A stretch of 6,851 nucleotides of DNA, taken from CAKZNE01 sp002695025. GTDB lineage: Bacteria; Bacteroidota; Bacteroidia; Flavobacteriales; Schleiferiaceae. The DNA is taken from assembly GCA_913043285.1 (NCBI GenBank), contig CAJWML010000034.1, positions 1 through 6,851 of the forward strand. The letters run 5' to 3'. Shown one piece after another: positions 1 to 5,313 of the stretch. Both the position numbers and the translations under genes were made by a program. The notes under the pieces were generated by a model that was not told the origin of the DNA, did no database searches, and saw nothing but the letters and a program-made list of their open reading frames with translations. How positions within the stretch are numbered: position 1 is the first letter of the stretch; every line of letters starts with the position of its first letter.

Positions 1-53
1 AGAGCATCTGCCTTCTAAGCAGACGGTCACAGGTTCGAATCCTGTCGCGATCA
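1..53 (+). tRNA. tRNA-Arg (anticodon UCU), 3' part, cut by the window edge
   Basis: The acceptor 5' strand and most of the D arm lie outside the window. The visible part folds as a tRNA: anticodon stem TCTGC (7-11) pairs with GCAGA (19-23) around the loop CTTCTAA, giving anticodon TCT at 14-16. The variable loop is CGGTC. The T stem ACAGG/CCTGT encloses TTCGAAT (34-40). The 3' acceptor strand CGCGATC and discriminator A end at 53. The next bases are CCC, not CCA, so CCA must be added after transcription, as is common in Bacteroidetes. It decodes AGA (and AGG by wobble). A terminator follows directly. Confidence 0.95.
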
Positions 54-131
54 CCCAAAGCCTGGCTCGAAGAGCCGGGCTTTTTTATTGGAGTAAAGCC
101 AAGCTTGCTTGAAGCTTTGCGAAAATAAAAA
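38..131 (+). repeat. Direct repeat copy 1: tRNA-Arg 3' end plus terminator and downstream tail
   Basis: This is the first member of a two-copy direct repeat; the second is at 203-296, offset 165 bp. Over 38-98 versus 203-263 I count 59 of 61 identical bases. Over 99-131 versus 264-296 I count 24 of 33. The identical block starts inside the T loop, runs through the tRNA 3' end and covers the whole terminator. Most differences are transitions. Confidence 0.85.
59..86 (+). terminator. Rho-independent terminator of the tRNA-Arg gene
   Basis: AGCCTGGCTC (59-68) pairs with GAGCCGGGCT (72-81) around a GAA loop, with one T-G wobble in a 10-bp stem. A run of six T (81-86) follows. It lies six bases after the tRNA end, so it very likely ends the tRNA transcript. 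Confidence 0.9.
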
Positions 132-163
132 GGCCAAGAACCTGCGAAGCGGTTTCGGGCTTT
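130..163 (+). other. Imperfect hairpin between the two tRNA-tail repeats
   Basis: AAGGCCAAGAACC (130-142) faces GGTTTCGGGCTTT (151-163). Eleven of 13 positions can pair, counting G-T wobbles, with two central mismatches and the loop TGCGAAGC, whose own GC/GC ends can close. Only three T follow the arm, so it is at best a decayed terminator. It lies between the two repeats and may be a relic of a terminator. Confidence 0.35.
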
Positions 164-202
164 GAAGAGTTCCTCCAATAAGCACTTTCAGGATCATCAA
201 GT

Positions 203-296
203 AATCCTGTCGCGATCACCCAAAGCCTGGCTTGAAGAGCCGGGCTTTTTTATTGGAGCAAAGTGAAGTTTGCCCGAAATTTTGAGGAAATAAAAA
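203..296 (+). repeat. Direct repeat copy 2: orphan tRNA-Arg 3' end and terminator (tRNA remnant or attachment-site scar)
   Basis: This copy keeps the T-loop end, the T-stem 3' strand and the acceptor 3' strand with discriminator (up to 218), but no anticodon arm precedes it, so it is not a functional tRNA. A second terminator sits at 224-251 (10-bp stem, loop TGAA-like because C68 is T233 here, then six T). Upstream, CAGGAT (189-194) could pair with ATCCTG (204-209) as a distorted T-arm relic. It could be what is left of a tandem tRNA-Arg copy, or the footprint of an element that integrated at the tRNA 3' end. Confidence 0.75.
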
Positions 297-441
297 CGCT
301 TAGCGAGCTATAGCAGATAAGGGTTTTGTACTGTGATTGCAATGATGTTTATAACCTGTGAATGATGTAAGATCCTTAGGTGATAATGTAAATGAATATT
401 CATTGAGCGCCATACCTTACTAGCTAATCCATTTAAGCAAT
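297..441. other. Gene-free stretch before the 95-residue gene
   Basis: I see no coding frame or RNA gene here. The one notable element is the perfect 14-bp palindrome AATGAATATTCATT (391-404), 37 bp before the start codon at 442. No convincing TAnnTTTG box could be placed. The promoter of the 95-residue gene should lie in this stretch. Confidence 0.5.
391..404. promoter_or_regulatory. 14-bp perfect palindrome, possible operator
   Basis: AATGAATATTCATT reads the same on both strands and lies in the likely promoter/leader of the gene starting at 442. One such 14-mer is not far from chance expectation in AT-rich DNA of this length, so an operator role is only suggested by its position. Confidence 0.25.
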
Positions 442-729
442 ATGACACAGTCAAAATCAGAAAGAACAGCTGGTTACCGAAGTGCAGAGCAGAACAGGCG
501 CAGGGAAGAAGGCAAATCTTCAGAAAACACCAAGGGCATTGAAAATCACCAGAGGGCAGCTGAATGTTTTACGCTAGCCTCTAAAAACCACTATGAAGCA
601 GCCCGGTATCACGAGGAGGGTGATGATCTTAATGCTTCAAAAAGTACAATTCTTGCCATGGGATACGCTCTAATGGGAAACGAATACCAGTCTCAGGATA
701 TAAAACATCATGCTATGGAAGGGAAGTAA
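442..729 (+). CDS. Small soluble His/Ala/Tyr-rich protein, 95 residues, hypothetical
   Basis: No signal peptide or membrane segment is visible, so it is probably cytoplasmic. Residues 1-35 are polar, charged and probably disordered. Residues 36-95 look helical, with the pattern HQRAAECFTLASKNHYEAAR then YHEEGDDLNA, ending in a His-containing tail. This resembles a loosely defined group of small Bacteroidetes proteins with heptad-like HHEAA...HYEEGDHEKA repeats, often found near stress genes; I recognise the pattern from memory and know of no proven function. The ATG at 442 fits the whole frame; there is no Shine-Dalgarno motif, which is usual in this phylum. It is the only plus-strand gene and converges on the barrel gene at 839. 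Confidence 0.8.
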   Translation: MTQSKSERTAGYRSAEQNRRREEGKSSENTKGIENHQRAAECFTLASKNHYEAARYHEEGDDLNASKSTILAMGYALMGNEYQSQDIKHHAMEGK

Positions 730-769
730 GGCTGTCCTGAATATATAAAGCTAAGGGTTATAAACAAGT

Positions 770-793
770 CAAGGCACGAAAGTTCGTGCCTTG
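770..793. terminator. Perfect hairpin between convergent genes, possible bidirectional terminator
   Basis: CAAGGCACGAA (770-780) is followed by AG and then its exact complement TTCGTGCCTTG (783-793). The hairpin sits 41 bp after the stop at 729 and 46 bp before the leftward gene's end at 839, which is where a shared terminator is expected. Neither side has a proper T run, so it may act as a transcript-stabilising or blocking hairpin instead. Confidence 0.6.
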
Positions 794-838
794 AATGAGA
801 TGTTTATTTGATTAATCTGTTTAGTAGAAAGTTTTCAA

Positions 839-1477
839 TTAAAAAAAACGATACCCAAGAGTTACCTGGTACCATAGGTTTTTGTAACGCGGGGTTGTGG
901 AGGAATCATCTTTTCGGTTGTGAAGGGCGTCAATACCTACCCGGGCGCCCACCACTATATGATCAATATTTATATCCGCACCTCCTGCAAAACAGAAGGT
1001 GTTCTTACGGTAGGAATCATTTTCAAATTCCTGTTCCTGGGCAATGCTACTGCTCGCATTCTTGAAAACATCTCTTTGATGAATCAGGAATGAGTACTGG
1101 GGGCCGGCCATCAGTGAGATAAACTCGCTGGGTTTTAAGAGAAGATATATGGGAATATCAATATAGCTGGTAGTTCTGGTAAAATCATAGCTTTCACCCA
1201 GAATCATACCCGTGGCCTGAAACCCCTTTTCCGAATACAGGATTTCCGGCTGAATACCAACGTATTTACTTATGGGTATCGTAGTAAAAAGGCCGGTTGC
1301 GAAGCCAATTTTACTGTTTGATTTAAAACTTGCACCGCTCTCACTATACGTATTGGAATAGTTAGTTCCAATTTTTAATCCGAATTGCCATTCTTCGCGG
1401 AAATCGGTCTCAACCGACTGGCTCCAACCGTTTAAGGTCAAACTGCAAATTATAAGTAAAAGGAAAATATTTTTCAT
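839..1477 (-). CDS. PorT-family outer-membrane beta-barrel protein, 212 residues
   Basis: Residues 1-19 form a signal peptide: Lys at 2, hydrophobic core IFLLLIICSLTL, and likely cleavage after WSQ. The mature part alternates short amphipathic strands with turns. The first strand is EWQFGLKIGTNYSNTY; then come GFATGLFTTIPISKYVGIQPEILYSEKGF, SYIDIPIYLLLKPSE and LMAGPQYSFLI. The protein ends with VTLGYRFF, a C-terminal aromatic as expected for a barrel handled by the BAM machinery. The IDIPI...L.....G..Y/F pattern is typical of the PorT-like OMP_b-brl_2 family. Members are outer-membrane proteins of mostly unknown role; PorT itself works in gingipain/type IX secretion, but most paralogues do not, so I give no symbol. 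It is downstream of the AI-2E gene, with a 128-bp gap holding its own regulatory region. Confidence 0.9.
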   Translation of the reverse strand: MKNIFLLLIICSLTLNGWSQSVETDFREEWQFGLKIGTNYSNTYSESGASFKSNSKIGFATGLFTTIPISKYVGIQPEILYSEKGFQATGMILGESYDFTRTTSYIDIPIYLLLKPSEFISLMAGPQYSFLIHQRDVFKNASSSIAQEQEFENDSYRKNTFCFAGGADINIDHIVVGARVGIDALHNRKDDSSTTPRYKNLWYQVTLGYRFF

Positions 1478-1480
1478 AAC

Positions 1481-1495
1481 ATAATAATTTATTAT
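1481..1495. promoter_or_regulatory. 15-bp palindrome, start-proximal copy, upstream of the barrel gene
   Basis: ATAATAATTTATTAT is a perfect odd palindrome (7+1+7). An identical copy lies at 1510-1524, with start positions 29 bp apart. This copy ends three bases before the ATG (1475-1477), so binding here, or the RNA hairpin it can form, would cover the ribosome entry region. Confidence 0.5.
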
Positions 1496-1496
1496 T

Positions 1497-1531
1497 CAAA
1501 GGTGGTATTATAATAATTTATTATGTTACAA
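1497..1531 (-). promoter_or_regulatory. Possible promoter of the barrel gene, Bacteroidetes type
   Basis: On the minus strand CACCTTTG (complement of 1497-1504) matches the -7 consensus TAnnTTTG at all but the first base. A TTG (complement of 1529-1531) lies 24 bases upstream, slightly more than the usual spacing. The -7 box sits exactly between the two 15-bp palindromes, and the leader would be very short. This is inference from motifs only. Confidence 0.35.
1510..1524. promoter_or_regulatory. 15-bp palindrome, distal copy, upstream of the barrel gene
   Basis: Exact second copy of ATAATAATTTATTAT. The flanks differ from those of the first copy, so identity is confined to the palindrome, which is what repeated operators look like. 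AT-richness raises the chance level. Confidence 0.5.
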
Positions 1532-1605
1532 TACTTTTTAATTTTATTGTATATTTTACATATAAAAATGGAGCAACAAGCGTACGTTTAATATTATCCT
1601 GATCT

Positions 1606-2739
1606 TTAAGCTTTATTTCTGCCAAATCTTAGATAGTCCATTAATTTTGATAGGATTGTCCAGGTGTTTTTAACCTTTTTGGACTTGCTCTCTACAAGGG
1701 ATTCATAAGTACCCAATAACATACCTATAGGCTTGAGTTCTTTATACTCCTCGCTAATAACCAGGAGCATTGCGGTATAGGGTAAAAATAATATCATACC
1801 TGCTATGCCCCATACCAGGGCACCTGCAATAAGACTTAGTATGGCCGCAAAAGCATTTATTCTCAGGCTTCCACCCACTATTTTAGGGCTCAGGAAATTA
1901 TCTGAAACTAATTGAACAGACCAAAAAAGTATACCCACTGCTACCGCCATTCCGAGGGAATCTTTAGCAATAAGGACATATAAAATTGGAATTATCGCGC
2001 CTATTACGGTGCCAATATAAGGTACTATAGAAAGTAGGGCTCCCAGGAAACCAAAAAGGAATGGATTTTCAACTCCGATAATCCAAAGCCCAATGCTATT
2101 GGTAAACCCTATGACCACAATGAGAATTATTACACCCACTAAATATTTTTTGCCTACCTGCTGAATTTTTTTGAAAAGGCGAATGGCCCTTCCTCGTTGC
2201 TCTATAGGGTAAAAGTGAGCCATGGCCTCCGTTAACCCGTTACGATAAATAAGTAAAAGGAAAATATAGATGACCGTGGCTCCCAGGCCTGCAATAAAGG
2301 TTGCAGAACTGGTAAATGTTTGCTTCACTAAATAACCTGACGATCCGCTGATCCATTCTTTTATACGTAGGTAAAGTTCATCCTTATCCAGATCGTCTAT
2401 AAAATTAAGATTTTGATTAAGGTATAAAGTAATATCTGCAAAAGTGGCGATGATGCGATCCTGGAAATTGGTTAACTCCTTTGAGATCTGTAGAATTTGA
2501 GTTGAAAAGAACAGTATTCCTGCGCCTAAGAGCAATATTGCTGTAAGCATCGTAATTATCCCTGCAGGTATCCGACCTACTCCCCAACCTTCAATCCGAT
2601 TTGCGAGGGGGAGAAGAATAAAAGAAATCAGTAGAGCAAAGGCCAGGGGAATAAGGAGGGATCTGGCCAAAATTAATGTTGCAAACATCAGTAATACTGA
2701 GGCAAGCGCAAAAAATATATTTTTGAAGTAGAGATTCAT
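1606..2739 (-). CDS. AI-2E/UPF0118 family membrane transporter, 377 residues
   Basis: This is a polytopic inner-membrane protein of the TqsA/PerM family. Proven roles differ between members (autoinducer-2 export, Na+/H+ antiport), so the substrate is unknown. Hydrophobic segments lie near residues 8-27, 30-50 and 60-82, followed by a soluble stretch (about 85-140). More membrane helices lie at about 145-165, 200-225 and 228-262, then at about 265-285 and 300-335. Family signatures are present: GALLSIVPYIGTVIGAIIP, and NFLSPKIVGGSLRINAFAAI followed by a glycine-rich helix ending in FLPYTAMLLVI. The length is normal. The start ATG overlaps the stop of the preceding PIG-L fragment as ATGA, so translation is probably coupled. 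No terminator is visible after the stop. Confidence 0.92.
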   Translation of the reverse strand: MNLYFKNIFFALASVLLMFATLILARSLLIPLAFALLISFILLPLANRIEGWGVGRIPAGIITMLTAILLLGAGILFFSTQILQISKELTNFQDRIIATFADITLYLNQNLNFIDDLDKDELYLRIKEWISGSSGYLVKQTFTSSATFIAGLGATVIYIFLLLIYRNGLTEAMAHFYPIEQRGRAIRLFKKIQQVGKKYLVGVIILIVVIGFTNSIGLWIIGVENPFLFGFLGALLSIVPYIGTVIGAIIPILYVLIAKDSLGMAVAVGILFWSVQLVSDNFLSPKIVGGSLRINAFAAILSLIAGALVWGIAGMILFLPYTAMLLVISEEYKELKPIGMLLGTYESLVESKSKKVKNTWTILSKLMDYLRFGRNKA

Positions 2740-3092
2740 GGTGTTGGGAATGAATGGGCTCTAAAAGCTTGTTGCGGCCTAAGCCAACGATAATACCACT
2801 CCTTTTCCTGGGCCGATTCAAAGTGGGCTGCATGAGCATCCACTCCCAGAAAGAAGGTGGTAAACTCTGCCTTTGGAATGACTTTGGGGTAGTAGGCGCC
2901 CTCGTCATCTTCGTAGGCAGAGGCCCATAGAATATTAAGATTAACCCTTCCCGTCCGCCAAAGGGTGATCATAGCTTCCCCTATTTGCTCATGCCTCTTA
3001 TGGCGGGGATACTCACCTTTTGGGCTGTGGGTTATAACCATATCTATTTTTTGCTCGGACCATAATTTAAAATATCTTTTCACAGTCTTCAA
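2736..3092 (-). pseudogene. 5'-truncated PIG-L family deacetylase fragment (LmbE-like), 118 residues
   Basis: The family (usually over 200 residues) comprises zinc-dependent N-acetyl-sugar deacetylases. Here only the C-terminal half is present. IDMVITHSPKGEYPRHKRHE (residues 16-35) matches the family's D-V-THSP-GEY-RH-RHE segment, which carries one zinc-ligand histidine. LWASAYEDDEGAYYPKV follows, as in relatives. The N-terminal strand and the AHPDDE motif that supplies the other zinc ligands are absent, and only 39 bp separate this frame from the next gene upstream, so the first half cannot be nearby. The frame opens with TTG (3092), preceded four codons earlier by TGA, so this start is doubtful. 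Catalysis is not expected. The stop overlaps the transporter's ATG by ATGA, and this link is retained. An intact unrelated short protein is possible but less likely. Confidence 0.65.
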
Positions 3093-3131
3093 AAAGGGGC
3101 CGGTTCAAATCAATCACTAGAGGTACCTTCC

Positions 3132-3248
3132 TTAATCACGGCTACGTTTTTCATTGCGCTTTGCTTCTTTGGCCGCCTTCTTTTCCTTCGGGGTTTTTGA
3201 AGGAGCGGTTTTGTCTGACTTTCTTTTACCTTCTTTTTCTTTTGACAT
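3132..3248 (-). CDS. Lysine-rich micro-protein, 38 residues
   Basis: The frame runs from the ATG at 3246-3248 to the TAA at 3132-3134. It reads MSKEKEGKRKSDKTAPSKTP, then continues KEKKAAKEAKRNEKRSRD. It is extremely basic, with no hydrophobic segment and probably disorder followed by a helix from about residue 20. Short Lys-rich proteins with a KTPKEKKAAK-like core occur in flavobacterial genomes; I recall this pattern without a known function. Nucleic-acid or ribosome contact is conceivable but is inference. It lies 48 bp downstream of the stomatin gene in the same direction, so it is probably cotranscribed. Confidence 0.65.
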   Translation of the reverse strand: MSKEKEGKRKSDKTAPSKTPKEKKAAKEAKRNEKRSRD

Positions 3249-3296
3249 GGTATCTATTTTTAATTAGTTCAATTGTAATCAGTTGTAGAACGGGGT

Positions 3297-4208
3297 TCAA
3301 TATTTTTCACCCAGCATGCTTTCCGGGGTGTGGTTGGATGAATCTCCGTTACCGGAAAGCCTAAGCGGAGCAACACCGGCCATTTCACCAATAATATTCA
3401 CGAGCTCACTTCCGGCAGGGACTACGATCTTGGTATTTTTTTTAAGCGCGGTTTCTACCGTTTCCAGTTTTCTCAAAAGCTGGGCATTACCCACAAAATA
3501 TTTTTCAGCCGCTTCGTTTACCAGTTTTATGGCTTCTGCTTCGCCTTCGGCATGTAGGATCTTGGCGCGTTTAAAACCTTCTGCTTCTTTGATTTTAGCA
3601 CGTTTTATGCCGTCTGCAACGGTTTCGGCTGCAGTGGCCGAATCAACGGCTGCTATTTTCTCATTCTCAGCTTTTACCACTTTGTTCATGGTTTCCTGCA
3701 CATCCTTGGGAGGGTCAATCTCTTTAAGTTCTGTTCTGATGATTTCAATTCCCCAGCTTTGGGTTTCATTGTGCAGGGTTCTATAGAGTTCGGCATTAAT
3801 TTTACCTCTTTCGCTATTGGCTGATTTAAGAGTAAGGGTGCCTATGATATTACGCAGGGTGGTGCGCGCCAGGTTTACAATTTGATAGGTATAGTTGTTT
3901 ACGTTGTAGGTAGAGCCCTTTACACTTTCCTCATCTGCTTTAACTCTGAAGTAAACCTGGGCATCCACACTTGCATTAAGGTTGTCATTGGTAATAATTT
4001 CCTGGGGTTCTGCATCAACCATTTGCTCGGTTACATTTACCATAAACAGGCGATCTATAACCGGGATGATCCAGTGAAAGCCGGGGTGGGCCAGGGACTT
4101 ATATTTTCCAAGGCGTTCAATAAGGCCACGTTGGGTGGGCCTTACAATACGGATACCAACGAAAAAGATAACCGTAACCAGTATTAATAAAATGTATAGG
4201 AGGTTCAT
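3297..4208 (-). CDS. SPFH/band-7 (stomatin/paraslipin-like) membrane protein, 303 residues
   Basis: One N-terminal membrane anchor (about residues 3-21, LLYILLILVTVIFFVGIRIV) is followed by a band-7 domain. The domain opens with RPTQRGLIERLGKYKSLAHP then GFHWIIPVIDRL, and contains QEIITNDNLNASVDAQVYFRV and the stretch LRNIIGTLTL...GIEIIRTELKEIDPPKDV. An Ala/Glu/Lys-rich coiled coil follows at about 175-240 (EAEGFKRAKILHAEGEAEA). Bacterial paraslipins such as QmcA form oligomeric membrane rings or microdomains and often modulate FtsH or pair with NfeD; no NfeD gene is visible here. The length is normal for the family. The ATG at 4206-4208 is the first start upstream of the anchor. The C-terminal tail (about 280-303) is polar and variable. 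Confidence 0.95.
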   Translation of the reverse strand: MNLLYILLILVTVIFFVGIRIVRPTQRGLIERLGKYKSLAHPGFHWIIPVIDRLFMVNVTEQMVDAEPQEIITNDNLNASVDAQVYFRVKADEESVKGSTYNVNNYTYQIVNLARTTLRNIIGTLTLKSANSERGKINAELYRTLHNETQSWGIEIIRTELKEIDPPKDVQETMNKVVKAENEKIAAVDSATAAETVADGIKRAKIKEAEGFKRAKILHAEGEAEAIKLVNEAAEKYFVGNAQLLRKLETVETALKKNTKIVVPAGSELVNIIGEMAGVAPLRLSGNGDSSNHTPESMLGEKY

Positions 4209-4225
4209 GAGAGTACTTATATATT

Positions 4226-4233
4226 CAAATGTA
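4226..4233 (-). promoter_or_regulatory. Perfect TAnnTTTG -7 box upstream of the stomatin gene
   Basis: On the minus strand this is TACATTTG, an exact match to the Bacteroidetes -7 consensus, 17 bases before the start codon. No TTTG/TTG is seen at the expected -33 distance, so the promoter is only tentative. It would give a leader of about ten bases. Confidence 0.35.
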
Positions 4234-4404
4234 TTCTTCCCTTACAGCACCGGAGTTATAAGTAATTGTATAAGAATTACATATTTCACATATTGATGTG
4301 CTTACCTCTGGACGGGTATAATGATTTTCCTTCCGGAGGAATACTGCGGAGGAAGGGCAGCCTTGTGTAGCGGGGGAGTACGGAAAATGGTGGCTAAATC
4401 AACT
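4234..4404. other. Intergenic stretch without a convincing gene
   Basis: No coding frame is supported here. CGGAGGAA occurs twice, at 4334-4341 and 4347-4354, and CCTTCC (4329-4334) can pair with GGAAGG (4351-4356). These may form a weak hairpin in the stomatin upstream region. I see no other structure. Confidence 0.4.
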
Positions 4405-4406
4405 AC

Positions 4407-4432
4407 AAAAACCCGGTCTTCAGTGCCGGGTT
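4407..4432 (-). terminator. Rho-independent terminator after the 68-residue gene
   Basis: On the minus strand AACCCGG pairs with CCGGGTT around a nine-base loop, and the pairing arm runs into five T before GTAG. It begins 38 bp after the stop of the frame at 4470, the normal place for a terminator. Confidence 0.75.
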
Positions 4433-4469
4433 CTGCATTAAAGGCTGTTTGCCTGGATATATACTCTTT

Positions 4470-4676
4470 CTAGGTGGCAGTTACGGTGTCGTCATTTACG
4501 GGCCTTATTTCCCGCTCAAAATAGACCAGTTCCTTGTGCTCGGGCTTACCCGGTATCCTGCAATAATATACCCTGTCAATATAACGCCTGATAACCAGTT
4601 TGAGGTTCGGGGCAACGAGGGCATAAACTTCAGTGCCTGCTGCGTATTTCCCTATCAGGTCTTTCACTTGCCCCAT
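4470..4676 (-). CDS. Small conserved-looking protein, 68 residues, possibly the 3' part of a split gene
   Basis: The core VYALVAPNLKLVIRRYIDRV, then YYCRIPGKPEHKELVYFEREI, alternates hydrophobic and charged residues as in a small beta-rich domain. It resembles short unnamed flavobacterial proteins with LVVRRYIDRIYYC and ELVYFER motifs (from memory; no function known). No signal peptide or membrane segment is present. The ATG at 4674-4676 is the first start, since TAA lies two codons upstream in the same frame (4683-4685). It overlaps a 57-residue frame by 13 bases. One extra A in the A7 run at 4678-4684 would join the two into one protein of 122 residues. As drawn, it could be a translationally coupled gene or a gene split by a frameshift. 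Confidence 0.7.
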   Translation of the reverse strand: MGQVKDLIGKYAAGTEVYALVAPNLKLVIRRYIDRVYYCRIPGKPEHKELVYFEREIRPVNDDTVTAT

Positions 4677-4837
4677 CTTTTTTTAGGGTTTCCACCTGAG
4701 CGTTCCCGGATGGGGGAGAGCCTCGGCTGGTTAAAAAACGGCCTCAGTTTTAATTCCAGGTGTTGCAGGGAATTCATTATGTTGCTGATAAGCTCAGCAC
4801 GTTTTTTATGGATTGATTTTTTTATTGAAAGTATCAT
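4664..4837 (-). CDS. 57-residue basic frame overlapping the next gene, possible 5' part of a split gene
   Basis: The frame runs from the ATG at 4835-4837 to the TGA at 4664-4666. Residues 1-36 (MILSIKKSIHKKRAELISNI then MNSLQHLELKLRPFFN) look like an amphipathic helix and plausible coding sequence. Residues 37-57 (QPRLSPIRERSGGNPKKRWG, K) look less protein-like. It has the same direction as the downstream 68-residue frame and overlaps it by 13 bases in the -1 frame. It lies 31 bp after the terminator of the CsbD-like gene, so it would head its own transcript. TAACTTTA (complement of 4848-4855) resembles a -7 box. An inner ATG (residue 21) could be the true start. Confidence 0.5.
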   Translation of the reverse strand: MILSIKKSIHKKRAELISNIMNSLQHLELKLRPFFNQPRLSPIRERSGGNPKKRWGK

Positions 4838-4867
4838 GAGAAGTGTTTAAAGTTATTTTTTTGAGTT

Positions 4868-4902
4868 CAAAAAGGGCGGACCATATGAATAAGGACCGCC
4901 CT
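4868..4902 (-). terminator. Rho-independent terminator of the CsbD-like gene
   Basis: On the minus strand AGGGCGGTCC (4893-4902) pairs with GGTCCGCCCT (4873-4882) around a ten-base loop, with one T-T mismatch in a 10-bp GC-rich stem. A run of five T follows directly. It lies 57 bp after the stop at 4959. Confidence 0.85.
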
Positions 4903-4958
4903 ATGCCAATAGTGGATATCAGGACGATAGTATCACCTACATCGATGTCCGCCATTAT

Positions 4959-5243
4959 TTAATTTTCTATTTGTCCTTTTTTAAGGATAGATATGACTTC
5001 CAATCTGCCTTTTTGCAATTTTGAGGACAACCTGTTTATCAATTGATCTTCCCGCCCGGTTTCCAACTTTAGATCTTCATCTGTAAGCTTGGGAAATTCC
5101 GTTTTAAGATTTTTGGATTGCTGGTTCCAGTTACCGGAGATTCTAAAGCCATGGGCATTATTTTGTATTGGTGAGGGACCTATGGATTGTTTTTCTTTAC
5201 CATTAGCTTTAATGTCTTTTTTATCCCGGAGTTTCATTTTCAT
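4959..5243 (-). CDS. CsbD-like stress-type protein, 94 residues
   Basis: Residues 1-30 are a polar, Lys-rich, probably disordered extension. Residues 33-90 look like a divergent CsbD/UPF0337 domain: ISGNWNQQSKNLKTEFPKLT, then DEDLKLETGREDQLINRL and KLQKGRLEVISILKK. This follows the family order G-x-W-[NK]-x2-K-x2-L-K, a Leu-Thr-DDL turn, a G-[KR]-E-D-x-L-[IL] helix and a C-terminal helix with K-x3-[ER]-x-E-V. CsbD proteins are small helical proteins induced by general stress; the mechanism is unknown. Two in-frame ATGs (5241-5243 and 5235-5237) are possible starts. It lies 70 bp downstream of the AraC-type regulator with no terminator between, so cotranscription is possible, and it ends at a good terminator. 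Confidence 0.8.
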   Translation of the reverse strand: MKMKLRDKKDIKANGKEKQSIGPSPIQNNAHGFRISGNWNQQSKNLKTEFPKLTDEDLKLETGREDQLINRLSSKLQKGRLEVISILKKGQIEN

Positions 5244-5313
5244 TTTATTTTTACAAAGATGGTAAGCCTTCCAACAACCTACCTTATACTCTGGATACTA
5301 AGAATTGCACCTA

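Noticed and set aside
38..296. Possible CRISPR-like or integrated element between the two repeats
   Set aside because: There are only two copies and one interval of about 100 bp, no integrase or cas gene, and the repeat is plainly tRNA and terminator sequence.
808..1065. Plus-strand open frame of 85 residues
   Set aside because: It is antisense to the well-supported barrel gene and has no protein-like pattern.
1475..1486. Two-codon frame ATG-TTA-TGA overlapping the barrel gene start
   Set aside because: It arises from the AT-rich palindrome next to the start; nothing supports translation of it.
2591..2908. Minus-strand open frame of 105 residues across the PIG-L/AI-2E junction
   Set aside because: It overlaps two better frames that are linked by an ATGA overlap and read as family proteins; its own translation is Pro/Ser/Arg-rich and unlike either.
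3316..3786. Plus-strand open frame of 156 residues
   Set aside because: It is antisense to the stomatin coiled-coil region; the Ser/Ala-rich composition is what the reverse frame of Glu/Lys/Ala codons gives.
4449..4850. Plus-strand open frame of 133 residues
   Set aside because: It is antisense to the 57- and 68-residue frames and covers their terminator side; no family features.
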